DNA from: Loxodes magnus
Taxonomy: Eukaryota > Ciliophora > Karyorelictea > Loxodida > Loxodidae
Assembly: GCA_946699065.1 (NCBI GenBank)
Contig: CAMPDV010000703.1
Span: 124,001 to 188,000, forward strand
Reading direction: 5' to 3'
Length of the DNA: 64,000 nucleotides
The first letter of the stretch is position 1. Each line of letters begins with the position of its first letter. The translations under genes were made by a program, and so were the position numbers. Positions 23,280 to 37,200 of this stretch are shown here, one piece after another. A model generated the notes under the pieces. That model worked only from the letters and a program-made list of their open reading frames with translations. It was not told the origin of the DNA and ran no database searches.

Positions 23280-23580
23280 GGGAGGAACAATTCTCCTACT
23301 GAAACTGACTTAAACTCTGGTACAAGAAGTACCCCATAGGTGAAAAATCAGCTAAGAGAAGAGAAGAGAAGACAAGATCGAAGAGGCATCAAGTAGCATT
23401 AATAATGAAAGATGTCAGATACTAAGGTCTCTTAGGCTAGCATTCCGATTGTAGTTTTATAAAAGACAAAACTCACAAGAGAATGCTATCATTATGGAAG
23501 ATTTCAGCAAATAATTATTTTATCTTTAAAATTCTTAATTAAATAACTGCGCAGCGTTGAGGTGCTACGCGCTCTATAAT
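23280..23580 (+). mobile_element. Structured element, type D, copy 2
   Basis: Opens with GGAGGA-ACAAT-TCTCC, then GGTAC-AAGAA-GTACC, and shares AGGCATCAAGTA with the minus-strand relative. It closes with the type-C hairpin (GCGCAGCGTTGAGGTGCTACGC, 23549 on) and TCTATAATC. Stem sequences differ from the other copy while pairing is kept. Confidence 0.5.
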
Positions 23581-23639
23581 CTCATTTTATTATAAAATAT
23601 TTTTATTATATATTAAATAGTTGTTCGAAGGTGAGCAAC

Positions 23640-24092
23640 AAGGTCATCTTCATCAGAGGTTGGGGAAGTTAAGTACCCATAATCGACTTTATGTCTTCCT
23701 CTGCTTTGGTTTGGCTTTGAGACATAAGATTCTTAGACCTTCGGCACTGGCTTAGTTTAACTTTAAGTCTGGAACGAAAAAGAAATAATATTGCGAGCTT
23801 CATCAGAGGTGGGGAATTTAAGTACCTATAATTGACACATGTCTTCCTCTGCTTTGGTGATGCAATGAGACACAATCCTGCCATGTCCTTGGACCTCCAA
23901 CAAGTATTAAAATTACGAGTAATCTTAAATTATATCAGTATTGAACATTTTTATCAGTACTGAATAATTATACCAGTATTGAACAAGTTTACCAGTATCT
24001 GATAATTTTATCAGTAACAAACATTCTTGTCAGTATGAAACATTTTTTTTAAAGAGCTGCGCACCAATGAGAGTGGTACGCGCTCTATAATC
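23640..24092 (+). mobile_element. Dimeric element, type B, copy 2, with minisatellite and 3' hairpin
   Basis: Two tandem units contain TTCATCAGAGGT...TAAGTACC...GTCTTCCTCTGCTTTGG. Each has CAGAGG paired with CCTCTG (23654-23703 and 23804-23851). They are followed by a decayed 20-bp repeat (23931-24043) and the type-C hairpin at 24053-24086. A standard-code ORF on the minus strand at 23669-23884 is an artefact of the dimer. Confidence 0.55.
23931..24043 (+). repeat. Imperfect 20-bp tandem repeat, about six units
   Basis: Variants of TATCAGTATTGAACATTTT. The motif CAGTA recurs at roughly 20-base spacing. It lies between the type-B dimer and the terminal hairpin. Confidence 0.75.
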
Positions 24093-24329
24093 AAATTTAT
24101 TTATTTATCTTTTTAAATTCAATAATAAAAAGATTATCAAATGATGCATTACTAAAAAAATACTTTGCTCGCTTTATTTTGAAAAAATAATTAATACTGA
24201 ATGAATGAAGTTACTCGCTTAAAGTATTTTAGAAAATAATTTTGTTTTAAATTTAGTATAAACTAATTACTAAGCAGTCAATAATAATTAAAAAAATAGT
24301 AATCAAAAACTTAAAATTATATATCTTCT

Positions 24330-24712
24330 AACTATTAGCTTTCATATCAATCTTCATCGTTATACTTATAAACTCCATATCCACGCATCTTCCCTTTGAA
24401 CCACTCATCCTCATATATTCCTCCATCTGTATAGTAGCAAGTTCCTTTTCTTTGCTTAAGATATTTTTTTTACTCATTGACATTCATATCGAAATCCATT
24501 CTTATACTTATAAAATCCATATCCATGACTCTTCCCTTTGAAGTACTCACCCTCATATATTTCTCCATTTGCAAAATAAAAAGTTCTTTTTCCTTAACTG
24601 ATATCTTCTACAAATTGACCTTCATATCGAGATTCAACCTTATATCTATAAACTCCATAACCATTATTCTTTCCTTTGAAGTGCTCGCCCTCCTGCAATA
24701 TTTCACATATTA
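24330..24712 (-). pseudogene. MORN-repeat gene fragment
   Basis: The minus strand encodes about two and a half 46-residue MORN units like those of the kinase-MORN gene ([15 protein letters not shown] and YEGEYF are visible), with more substitutions, a Cys replacing a conserved Gly, and a frameshift in an A-rich run near 24460. No kinase domain accompanies it. A decayed fragment of the same family. Confidence 0.8.
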
Positions 24713-24834
24713 AATTTGAACTTCTTTATAACAAATCAAAAGCAAGAGGAAAATAAAAAAATAGTAGTAAAATAATAAGGATTTAATGAAGAATTATTTT
24801 GAATAAAAATTAATAATTGAAGCAAGGATTAATA

Positions 24835-26290
24835 ATGTTAGGCAAATAAGATTTTACATTAAATTTAGAATATAAAATGACTAATTAGAAAACTAAAGAT
24901 TTAGAAAATTAGCTGTTGCTTACTTCAGTTAAATGCAAGATTTTAGAGAAAATACAAGTAAGATAGAAGATTTTAATATCTACTAATAGATTTAGATTAT
25001 ATTACAAAATTAAAATAAATCTTAATGAAAAGTATTAAATAAATTATGTATCTAGGAAGTTTAAATAGAAACGTGTACATAAAATGAAACAAACGTTAAA
25101 ATGTTCGACTTTGGTATCTAATCTTAGAACAATGAAGTATTGAGCTAGTAATTTATAACTGAAGCAATTTTCTGTACAATTTCTTGTGAAAATATAATAA
25201 GTATTACGTATCAATAGCTTTATCTTTCTAAGAGTTATTAAATCTTAATATTATAATTATAAACTGTAAAATACATATAATACATTAAATATTTTAAATA
25301 ATTAGCTGATTAAGGATTATAAATGTGAAAATGAACTAAATCTGGATCTTTTTTGCTAGAAAATTAGAATTTAACACTAAAAGCATAAAATTATGGCTCA
25401 GTAAATTTTTAGATTTTATAAATAAAATTCTGCTACTTAGGCAGTTATGTTAAGTGAATTAGATGATAAGAAAAAAAATTATATCATATATAACTCAAAT
25501 TTTATTAAAAAAATGATTTAATTTTTCCTTTCGTTTTAAACTAATTCCATCAAGATAATATGGGAAGAGACACTGATTATTAGCATATTTAAATTAAAAA
25601 ACATTGAATTTAACTAGTTAAGATTCATAACTAGATAGTATTAATCCTGAAGATTTAGCAAAAAGTATAAGTTTAGAAGTGATACTTTTAATTGAAACGA
25701 TGATCAAATTGGAATCAATCTGCAACTATTGAAATAAATATTATAGGCTAAATCGTGCCCATTATGATGATAATTCAGTAGCAATTAAGATAATTTTATA
25801 ATTATTATAACAATATGTTTCTTTGATTTTGTTCATAATAATATGTTATTTAAACTCGAACGTTAAACTTCTCTAATACACTTCCAAATTTATAATAATC
25901 AAAGGATTCTTTGTCCTTTTGATACATAATTTAAAGGTGGAGAAAACCCAAAAAATTAAATTAATAAATTGCAAAACGAATTTCTAATTATGAATAAATA
26001 TTTTAAATATCAAAGTCTTAATTATTTAAGTAAATTTTCGTTTCGAATTTATCAAATTGTATCTTTGCTTCTTTTAAAAGGGCTAGTAATACCTTGAGCC
26101 CAAAAAATTTATTTAGTAGTTTGTAATCCAAAGCCTAATCAACTTATTTTATATTTTCTAACCTTTTTCTTTCTCAGTTTCTTAAATTAGATGTACTTAA
26201 GAAGCAGATATTTCAGAGAGTGATAGTTCCTACATTCTTTTTAGATTTTTACTTATTTGTCTTCTGTTTTTCCAGAGATTATAAATAAAC
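24835..26290 (+). CDS. Unassigned gene candidate(s)
   Basis: ATG at 24835 begins MLGKQDFTLNLEYKMTNQK, followed after a frame change by an acidic/Gln-rich stretch that includes NVKMFDFGIQSQ (about 25090-25130), then NPEDLAKSISLEVILLIETM and NRAHYDDNSVAIKI near 25650-25800, and later hydrophobic segments. A DFG-like triplet alone does not establish a kinase; no HRD loop is seen upstream. Probably one or two genes with short introns or frameshifts. Frames were chosen by composition. Confidence 0.35.
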
Positions 26291-26299
26291 GCTTAAAAT

Positions 26300-27590
26300 A
26301 TAAATAATTAAAAAAACTGAAAAAATGTTTAAATAAGCAAATAGAACATAAAGATATTAATAAGTGATTATTGTTAATAATATAGAAAATAATAAGATAA
26401 TGTTTAAATATTTTAAATCTAATTTATAATATAGGAAATTGAAAATAAGTAAAATTAGTTATATAAGACAAAGCTTAATAAAATAATTATATTAATTATT
26501 AGCAAATATTATACATTAATATAAATAATTTACTTAACTTACTTTTTGGATATAACGTATTAAGAAACTTATAACTAAATCTTTATTAGAAAGCAAAAAA
26601 GAATATATTTGAAAACTATTAAAATTGAACTATTATGAAGAAATATTTTATATAAGAATCTTTAATATTTTAATTATCTAAAATCTAAATAAAAATATTA
26701 AGCATTTAAATGTTTAGCTTAATGAATTTTAGATTTCTAAGTATTTTATTCATTGAATAAAGTATTTCTTTGTAAAGAGTAAAAGTAATTTATAATTTAT
26801 TTTTCTGTAAAATATATTTACATGTGAAATCCTTCATGAAGGTTAAATAAACATATCTAAGCTATTTTAATAAGTATTATTAAACTAAAAAAGTTAATAA
26901 ATTTAATGAACATAAATATTATCCTTGCATTATTTTTAGATTCTTAATTCTTATTGGGAATTTTAATTTTTGTAATTAAGAAATTTAATTAAATATGGTT
27001 AATTAAATTTTTTAATAACTAAAAATAAATTTTTACATATTTTAATAAATTTTATAGATTAAAAGCAAAAATTTTATTCCTATTTTTCGAATTTTTTCTT
27101 CTATGTCTATTTTTGGAACGAAGTTTAATTTTTCCGATCTATTTGGAGGTTTTTATGCATCAACCTGTACTTAACCTTTGAATTTGGAGCTTCTTTTAAT
27201 TATTTAAAGAAGAGTTACTATTTAGAATTAGTGAATTCTATATCTCATCCATTTTATATTGTCGATATATAAAAAATATTTCTTTTGATTATACTAACAC
27301 TTTCATCTATTGATGTATTTTAAGAATATTTAACTAAAATAAATTAAAATTATAGCCTGCAGGTTATATAAAGTAATTACAAGTTTTATTTTAGTGTATT
27401 GATATTTAGATATCATTGAATTTCCTTCTGAGATATCATTAAATAATTTAAATTTGATCTTTCATTATTGGCTATGCATTTAATGCTTATTTTTTAACAT
27501 TTTAGTATCAATATTTACTAATAAAATAAAAACTAAACTAGCATCTATTTGCTTTTATTACTAAAATAGAGGAAAACAAAATTATTAGTG
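26300..27590. other. AT-rich stretch without recognised gene
   Basis: No motif, repeat family or structured element was recognised. Confidence 0.45.
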
Positions 27591-27599
27591 CTTAATCTC

Positions 27600-28483
27600 T
27601 TTTATAAGCTATTATAATTACAGAGTTTTTATGCTTATTACTATTAACTAACTGAGTAAATCTAATATTAATTAGTGTGATTTAAATATAAGGGATATTT
27701 ATTTCTTTACTCTAAGATATTTTTAGACAAAGCTTTTTCATTCTTCAAAAACTAAAATTATATGATATTCTTAAATCATCTAATAAGAAGCTAAAGTTCC
27801 CTTTTGAGAAGTATAATACTTAAGCTGAGAGTATTTAAAAAGTAAAATAAAGTTATAAATACCAAGGAATAATATTTACGATTTTTTAAATATTTATATA
27901 TTATTATTGGTTAAATGATAATAAAGGGTAGCCAAACCATTAAAAGATAATGAAAAGATAAATTGATTAATACCTAATATATTTATTAAATAAAGGATCT
28001 TCATGGAAGTTATCAAAGTAATCTAATAATTTCTTAATTGTGCAGGCATCATATTAAGCATCTCCACTACTATCATAGTGAATAAATAAACTAAGTTTTA
28101 ATATTAATCATGCATTATTTCTATTTATATCTTCTCCTTTTCGCCTCTTCAATTGATAAATTTGACACAATAAAAGACAAAATATATCTACAATTTCCTT
28201 TTTTATCTTTTTAAAAAATCTTTCTTGCTTAAGTTTAGAATGAAGTACTCTCAAATTATTTTTTGGAATCTACAATATAAATACTTATAAAAATCTTGAT
28301 AGAGACTAATGTTTTTTGTTAAATCTTTAGAAATTTATGAGGCAATTCATTAGAAAATATAATAGCAGATCCTTCAAAATATTCTCTATTTTTGCCATCT
28401 AAATAGTTCTCATCTGCATAATTGGAATTAGGTACTTCTTGAGGTCTAAATACTACTTGATCAACAGTAAATTAATCTACCAT
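27600..28483 (-). CDS. Unassigned protein gene
   Basis: ATG at 28483 (MVDQFTVDQVVFRPQEVP) opens a convincing soluble N-terminus (NSNYADENYLDGKNREYF, then FEGSAIIFSNELPHKF). After about 28110 one frame change leads to HYDSSGDAQYDACTIKKLL and DYFDNFHEDPLFNKYI near 27960. Below 27950 the assignment fades. A short intron or a frameshift is needed near 28110. I do not recognise the family. Confidence 0.45.
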
Positions 28484-29159
28484 TATTTAATAAACTACTT
28501 CTATAAATATAATTTAATTTGATTTTTTTCTTGGTAATAGAAGTTTTATTAAAATTCTTCCAAAACATAAAGCATCTAACTTTATTCAAAAAGTAACTTA
28601 TATTAACTATTATAAAAATTAGCTAATATATATTTTATTAACTTTTTATATGAATATAATAAATTAATCCTTATTTTTACCTTTTTATTCCTTTTTACTA
28701 TCGTCAAATTTTATAGTTATTTAATATAAGTTAAATTAAAAAAATAAACTTAAAAGAATTCCATTTTTTTTAGTTTTATTCAATTTATTTTAAAGATTAT
28801 TGTATACTATTAAATATAAAAAATATAGAAACTTAGCATGAAATTTAAAATGCAATAAAATAAGTAGATTTATAATAATATATTAGTTTAGTTAAGATAA
28901 AAAAATGGGATTTTTTTAATTTGGATTGTATAATTATAATTAAATAATTTAAATACCCAAACAAGAGAAAAATATTAAGTTTAATTAATTTAAAGATTTT
29001 CTGACTATAAATTGTAAAAGTTTGATATGTAGAAAAATAATAATTTTAAAAATTTAAAACATGTAGAAATATCATAAAAATAGATAATTTCCTTTAATAA
29101 AAGAGTTATTGAATAAAGCTTCTGATTTATTTCAGATACTTCATTTAAATAAATTTAAG

Positions 29160-30075
29160 TTTATTAATGACAAACTTCTCTTACCATTTTTTTACATTTT
29201 CTTATTTTTCGTCATCGCTTCTAAAACTTTCTTTTTAATCAACTTAAGGCTCTGTTAGATTTTATATGATTTTTCTAAGAAGTAATTGTCTTTTACTTTA
29301 CCAATTCCTGTGCAAAATTTAAATTTGAAGATCTATTTCTGATTATTGATTTGAATAAAATGTAAGTTATGTAGATTTAGTTGCATTTTATTAGTATTTA
29401 CAAATTTTTACCAGGAAATGTCTGTGCACTGGGCATATCTCTAAAACATAAAGTTGCTTCTTAATAAAACTAGTTTCTTATCATCTCACCTATATCATTC
29501 TCAATCGAAAATTAGTTGAAAATCATGATTTGGTTGTCGTAATTTATCCATAAATTGTAATTTCTTTTTTACTTACTAAAGTATTATAATTATTAATTCC
29601 AATTGCAATTGAAGAATTTTCAATGTCAGATTCTGGATAATTTGTAGCTTCTTTTCGTATTTTTAAATAAATATGGAAAAAGTTTTTCGTCATATTATAT
29701 TCAAATTAAGTCAGGTTAAAGTTTATGTATTAAGATTCATTAAAAACGGAGATAGGTGACTGTAAAACCTTTCTTGCCATTATACGCATGCTCTTGTTTA
29801 TTTTTCCTTTCATATTCTATGAGTCTCTCATAGCAGTTGAAGACACTAGCTCACCTCCATAATCATCATAGGCAACATATACATACTACAAAACATTTAA
29901 AAATCGTAGAGTAACATTCAAATAACAGCTCAGAGCATAAATAAATTTTTAATCAACTCCAAATAGCTTTGAATTCTCTATTTAACAGTGATAAATCAAA
30001 TTTCCTTTTTCATGTAAGATTACTCCAAAGTATATAGTTTAATTCATTTACCCACCTTCATTTCAGAATAAATTC
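29160..30075 (-). CDS. Unknown protein family, copy 2
   Basis: Homologous to 19830-20735. This copy reads longer without a frame change: FGVILHEKGNLIYHC, then YVAYDDYGGELVSST, then ITTTKSWFS with TGA as Trp. Divergence is large, so the pair is an old duplication or two members of a gene family. Function unknown. Confidence 0.45.
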
Positions 30076-30629
30076 AAACTTTTAGCTTTTCTTTTTTTTA
30101 AGAAATTGGAAAGTTACATTTACTAGTAAATATTAAATAATAAATTAAGCTATAAAAAAGTAATTAAAATATGAGTTAACTTATCATATTAAGAAATCTA
30201 AATGATTCGCCTCAAAAAATTTAATAATTATTACTGGTTTATTAAGTCTAAAGATTAGAAACCTTTTTCATAATTAATAAAATTTTAAATATTATAATTC
30301 TTATATTATATTACAAATTATACCATTTTTATATAAAAGTAATGTCAATCACAAAAAGGGGAAATTTGTATTTCTAATAAATATTTATCTTATAATAAAT
30401 AAGAAAAGAATCACATTTATAACATTTTTTAGTTAATAAGTCTTTTGATAAAGAAAGCATTTTATTCAAAAATAATCTATGTATATGATAATTAATTATC
30501 CACAAAGGGTATTTCCATATTTATCTGTGTTGCTATTTGTTACGAGATAACTCGTAATGCAATCTACAATGCATCAGATTACTGAAAAGTTGACTTGAGT
30601 ATATCATTCTTTTTATATATAATATTATA

Positions 30630-30905
30630 ACAGAAAAGCCAATGTGCAGCTTTCCAGAAAATTAAGGAGAAATCTTGGAAGAGACAATCCAACAATCATT
30701 ATGGAGAAAGAAAAATTAAATCTGTTGTATTAAAAAAAGGGAAATCTACAGGAAAAAATCGAATCTCGAACCGGAAAATTTTGGAGAAGGAACTAGAACC
30801 AAATAAGAAGTAAGAAGAAAGTCAAGAGGAGCAAGATTCAAGAATTTTAAGACTAGATTCAATCAAGAAAATTCAAACTTAAAAGCTTCTTTTAAGTGGC
30901 GGCCT
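30630..30905 (+). CDS. Basic coding-like tract
   Basis: One frame gives NLGRDNPTIIMEKEKLNLL, then a Lys/Arg/Gln-rich sequence (KIESRTGKFWRRNQNQ), somewhat GC-richer than its flanks. No motif. Possibly part of another retroelement ORF. Confidence 0.25.
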
Positions 30906-30999
30906 TGATTGTCACTGCTAAACAATTTAAATTTAAATGAAGGATTTAATAAAGAAACCATATTAAATTAAATTAATTAAATAGTTAGGAATATTTGTT

Positions 31000-31285
31000 A
31001 AAAAACCTTTATATGACAGTTGTTGCTTTTCGGCGGGTTATCGGTTTTCTTCCGGTAAGTTATAATAGTCAAAGTGACTTGGATGTTTTGCGGGAGAAGG
31101 AGGGCTAGGTTAGGAATGCTCATTCTCTTCTAGTTCCATCATTTCAGCATCTATTATTTGATGTTATAACTATTTTTTGGCTTTTTCCGACTTCTCGAGA
31201 TGCTCCGTTAGCTATTATCTAAGGTCTTTCACTTCATCTCTAAGTCCCTGGACTTCCTTCTCAAAGCAGGCCTGGAGAAAGAAGC
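31000..31285 (-). CDS. Coiled-coil coding segment
   Basis: GC-richer than the surroundings. The minus strand encodes ACFEKEVQGLRDEVKDLRQQ, continuing as a clear heptad coiled coil, then EMMELEENEH, a Pro/Ser linker (PSPPSPAKHPSH) and FDYYNLPEENR. The 5' edge is preceded by CTTCTTTCTCCAG, which looks like a 3' splice site, so this may be an internal or last exon. Partner exons were not identified. Confidence 0.5.
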
Positions 31286-31299
31286 CATATAATTTAAAA

Positions 31300-34200
31300 T
31301 AGATTGCTTTATGTCGCAAAATGTATAAAATAATATAATTTCTCATTGGAATTATAAATAATGTTGATGGATGAATATATCAACTAGCAAGTAAACAATA
31401 TTGTTTTGAGACATATTAATAAAGAGTTATGAGCAAGCGGCAGATTAATTACTAAATATTCGAACAGAAAAAAGAGGATGGAGAATAAAAAAAATATACT
31501 ATTTAATTTGATTTAATATATTATAAAATGCTAGCTAATTATTAAATAATTAGTAGCATAATGTTTGACTCATTAAATGAGTCATTATATTTTTTCTGGA
31601 AAAGGAATTTCTGTTGATGTGAAGCAAAGATACATTTAAATAGATTTTAGAATGTACTTACAATTTGGATTTACTTAGAATCTTTTTATCCTTAAGTATT
31701 TTATTATTAATATGAACAATATAATTTATTTATCTATTTGCACTTAAAATATTTATCTACTACACTATCATTAAAAATTATATTAGTATCTTTATAATTA
31801 AATCTTTTGTACTTGATCTTCTTTTTAATTTCAACAAACTATTTTAATAAACAAATCGTAAATTTCTAATTTCTAAAGTTAAGTAAAGGTTGCTTAAAAT
31901 ATTTTAGTACAAAAATAGAATATTTTCAATAAATCTAAATTTCCTATAGTAAATAAGTTAAATCAATCAGAAAATATAATAAACTTTAATTATTTTATCA
32001 TTATTTAATTTCAAGCTTTACATAGTTTTTATTAGAATTTGAGAAATCATATCTAAGTAAAAAATGTTAATATAAAACTTATTTAAAAAATGTTAAGAAG
32101 TCATATTAATGGTAACAATAAGAAGAACATTAGAGTTTGATATAGTAAAAAATATAATCTGCTTAGTATGTAGCTATATTATATTCTTTTTATGGATGCT
32201 AGTGTAAATTAATATAAAATAAAATAGAATATTTTCTACAAAAGTACCAAAATAATTATTTACATTCAATAGAGCTTTTAATAGCATTTCTAAACATTTA
32301 TTTTCTATTATAAATTTTGATTTTGTACTATTAAGTAAAGCAGTAAAATAATAACTTGAAGAAATGCATAATATTAAAATGAAATAGATATTTAACTAAA
32401 TTCTAATAATATGAAATGTATTTTTTTATATTTTCTATTAGTGTTGATAATCTATTAATTTTAATTTTTAATTTTGAAAATTGATAGAAAAATTAAAAAA
32501 ATAACATAGTATAATAAAATAGAAGTGGAATAGTGTGATCATAAATTAACTAGTATAAATGATAATTTTAAATTATATGTATTTCAATATATTTATTTAA
32601 ATAAATAAAAAAGATCATTTTATATACCTTACCAAGTTAATAATTAACACTTTTAGTTAACTTTTTTGGAGTCACATTTTTTAATAAAAACATGCTTTAA
32701 GCTTACTAACACTCAGTTAGCAAAATTTACTAAAATTTACTTTTTTAAAAATATAAATTTGGTTAATTTACAAAAAACCATATTATTGCTTTCTTATAAT
32801 ATATAAGAAGAATACTATTAAATATTTTAGCTAGCTAAATTTTCCTATAAGAAATAAGCTAAAAATGATACTGAGATTATGTATTAAAAGTATGTAAATT
32901 AAAAAAGACCAAAAGATAAATTAATATATAGCTAATAAAAATAAGTATACGACATTATAATATTAATATTAAACATCAATTTTTAAATACTAATTATCTA
33001 AATTTTTAATTAGATTTTTATTATAAAATTATATAAAAATAACACTTAATTGAACATCATAAATTACATTATTATTTTATAGTATTAGATAAACTAAAAA
33101 TAGTTTCTTACTGCTAAACATATTCGCTTCTAATTAGGATATAGTATTTTAGACAACAAAATTAAATTAATATTTTGCTATACAATTTATTCTCTTTTGA
33201 CATTTTGAAATTTAAAATTTAAATTTATTAATTTAATATGCCATTTCAATTACAATCTCCAGTGCTACTCCTTAATTTTTATGACACTACAACTTTATGG
33301 TTTTGTTTTCGGTAAAATAATAAAAAACCTTAATCGAGTTTCAGAGTCAATATGTAGCAATCTCATCTAGTTTATTTATTTTCAGCGATAGAATGATTAG
33401 CGAATTTCCTTTCTTAGAGTAACTCAAATTGAAATGTTTAAAATTCAGACCAACATATAAAAGTAATTTGTTTAAGAACTCAACTTAAGTTTACCTTAAG
33501 AAGAAATGAAAGAAGATAAGCTTCAATTACAATTTCGAGAATTTTTGATTCATTTAGATAAAAAAACTAAATATTTAGGCTGGAGGAAGAAACAATTAAT
33601 GTTTAAAATAAAAATGGAAAATTGAAATAGATTTTTGTAATTAAAACGATTAAATGAATTTACATTTTTATATATTTAAAGCTATAAAAATAGAATTTAA
33701 ATTAGATGATATTTATTTAAAATTAAATAGGAAGTATAAATTTTCTATTTCATAATATATAAATTACTTTAAAATAATATCAGTTACTTTTTCTTTAATT
33801 TGTCTTTCTTGATATACATTAAGGATTTTAATGAATACATTTTTTAATTTATTACTGTAGAATTAGTTTATATTTTATAATATAACTTTAAGTATCTATA
33901 ACTTTTATAAATTAGATAATAAATTTAAATGGATCTTTTATATAAATCTATTTAACTAGAGATAAATTTAGATTCTTACATCTATAGGTTTCTAATACTA
34001 ATATACTAAGTAAGTTTGGTTTGTTAATAAATTAGATTTTTATATTTGATACAATATAATCTTAAATTACTTTTACTTATTTAAATTAATTTAAATTAAA
34101 AGAGACTATTTATTTACTAAAATATGCTATGTACTTTCTAATCCCAATAACTATAAATTTTAGCTTAATAAGAGCTTTATCTCTAAATAAAACTGTTCTA

Positions 34201-37200
34201 TTAACTTTATTTTGTAATTAAAGGAATTTAATATGCAAGCCTAGTTATAAATAGCTAAAATGATTGTATATAATTTACTTAATAAACTTATTTATTAAGT
34301 TTGAGTCTAATTTTAATTAGAAAGAAAGGAAATTATAATAAAAGACAACGCTTTTAAAATAAAAATTTATTAATGATAGAAAGTATTTACTGCTAAATAA
34401 AATGAATAGAGCATAATTAAATAACTATTAGTATACTAAAGATATTTATATAAGTAAAAGTAGTATTTTTATTTTATAGTCTTCTGAATAGGTTTATTAA
34501 GTCTTAAAAAAGATGGAAAAATAAAAATCAATATATTTATAGTAATGAAAGAGAGATTTAGAACGATTAATTTCATTATCTAATCTTATTTCATTAATAC
34601 TCTAAACTTGCTAATATAGAAGTATCAAAAGACTGAAGATATAGTTTCAGAATATGGAGCGAAATAGCTTAAATCTTATTAATTTTTTCTTTTATTCTGA
34701 AAAATAATCTTATAAAACTAGGTTCTAGCATAAATACTAGAAACTAATAATTATGCTAACTAATGTAAAAGTATTTGCACTTTGGAAAACTATAATAATA
34801 TAATAAAATTAATTAAAATAAGAAAAAGAGATAATTAAGAAGAATTAAAGAAAAACTATTTTTAATAATCAAAGATTATTAAAAATTATAAAATAAAAGT
34901 AAAAATATATTGGATTTTGAATGTTTATTCTAGAATAGATTATATAAAGCATATTAATTTATTTCATTTTTTGTTATTAGAGGAACAAAAAGGAATAATT
35001 GGGTTTTATTTTTACGTTAATTAAATAATTTATTATTAGATTATTTTATAAAATTTCATTTAAATATCCAAATTACTTTAACAAGCATAAATTAAAAAAT
35101 AAGAGATCGAATTGAAAAATCTGATAATTATGCTAATTTTATTTGTAGTTTTTTAGTTCTTATTGGTAAGATTATTATTTAATTTAAAGAAGATTAATTT
35201 TGTATGCTAGTTAATGATATTAAATGGTTTATGTAATCTTTTATATATTATCATAAAGTTTATAAATAAAAGAGTTTAGTTATAATCCTGTTCTTAATTG
35301 TTTTTTAATAAAATTAGTAATTAGTAATTAGAAGTGTCAGAGAATATAAATGTAGATAAATAGGGAATAATGATTATATATAGTATTAATTATTATTATT
35401 TTTATCTATTTACTAGTTTAGTTTTATTTAACTATTTTATACTTTTTAGTCTTCTACTATAAGAAATATTTCTGAGACAGTATATCTTGTTTTATTAAAT
35501 AGTGTCTAGACTATTATTTTTGACCTAATTCAAATTTGTAACTAACTAGTATTTAATCTAGACATAAAATAAAGCTATTACTTTCAATCTGCTTTATCTA
35601 TATTTAAATGTATTATCAATAAGCTATTAGTCAAAAATGAAAAGACTAATAAAGTATAAAGAAAATTAACTATAAGGTTATATTATAAACTTACTCTTAG
35701 TATAATATATAAAATATAAAATTGCTATATTTATAACTATATTTAAATAATCTGCTATTCAATAAATAGTATTAGTTTACATACAGAGTCATAATGCTAG
35801 ACAGAAGAAATAGATTAAGTTAAAAAGAATTTAATATATTTAACATTAGTTATAATATTTATGCTAGTTTAAATAATTTAAATATACTAGCTAATAAAAT
35901 CTAAGATTAAAGTATAATCATCAACTTTAAATTTTACTTTTTGATGCTAATCCTAGAAAGAAAATAAATATTTTCTTCAAATAATTAAAAAGTAAAAAAG
36001 AATATGCCTTTTAGATAGAATGCCTAACGGAAAATATTTAGTTATACTATTAAATATTTTTTAAGCTATTAGTTATAGTTAAAAATGGAAGTATAATAAA
36101 TAAAGCTATAGATTTAATATTCTAAGCATAAGTTTAAGAAAATTATTACCTAATAATTATGAGATGCTGTTAAAGAAGCAGAGCTAGGATAGTTAAAAAT
36201 AGTTAGACTGAAATTTTGAGAACTAATTTGTAACTTGCAGTTTACACTTAATGAGGTGGCTCTAATAATAAGTACGTTGAATATATAAAATATGCAATGA
36301 TTAAGGTTTATAAATGGTTAAGTTCAAAGACTGAGATATGATAATATTAGTACTTTATTAATTATGAAAGTTTTTACTAAAGAGAAAGTTAATTGAATAC
36401 ATAATAACTAACTAGAATTTATATAATAAAAGCTTAATAGAAATACAAATTAAAGAGTAGAAATCCTTAATAAAAAAATTATTTACTTCTAGTTAGAATC
36501 ATGAACCAACTCACATATCAGCTTCTAAATAAATTAAACACTCACTTAAATCTATTAACTTTGATAAAGCTATAAAAATAAACTTAACTTAGTAAAATTC
36601 AGCCTAAATTAATTCATGAATTCCAAATTATATTATTAACAAGCCTAAGTTTCTTTAACTATCTTAGCATCCTTTTTATAACAACTTTAGAACTGAAGTA
36701 GTCAATTTTCTGATCTTTTAAGATATTTTATAAATATTATCTGTTTTAAGGCAAACTTATCAAAATATTATGGAGCAAATCCTTCAAGATTGTAATAATC
36801 AGCATCGCTTATTGATAGAAGAATAATGCTGCTCAGATTAAAAAGTTTCTTTCATTAACATATAACTAAAATTTTAATATTATTGATTTAATTTATAGGT
36901 TCCTTAGTTTATTAATTAGAACTAAGTATATAGATACTCTTCATTTTACTATCATAATTAAAGCAACTAAAATTATTGTTAGAAATAGACCTGGTTGATT
37001 TAGTTTTAATACTGCTATTAATATATCTATAATTAAAGCTAAATTATTCCAATTTTATACTTTATGAAGTACTTTTTATTTTAATAGATAGATTAAATAA
37101 AACTTTTTTTAAATACTTTATTAAAGCATAACAAATTAAATATTCAAACTTAAATTATAAAAATGAATCATTTTAATTGCTTAGAATAAGAAAAAAACTT

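Noticed and set aside
25090-25130. Kinase DFG motif (KMFDFG) in the 24.8-kb gene candidate
   Set aside because: No HRDLK loop, catalytic Lys or glycine loop upstream in any frame; a three-residue match is expected by chance.
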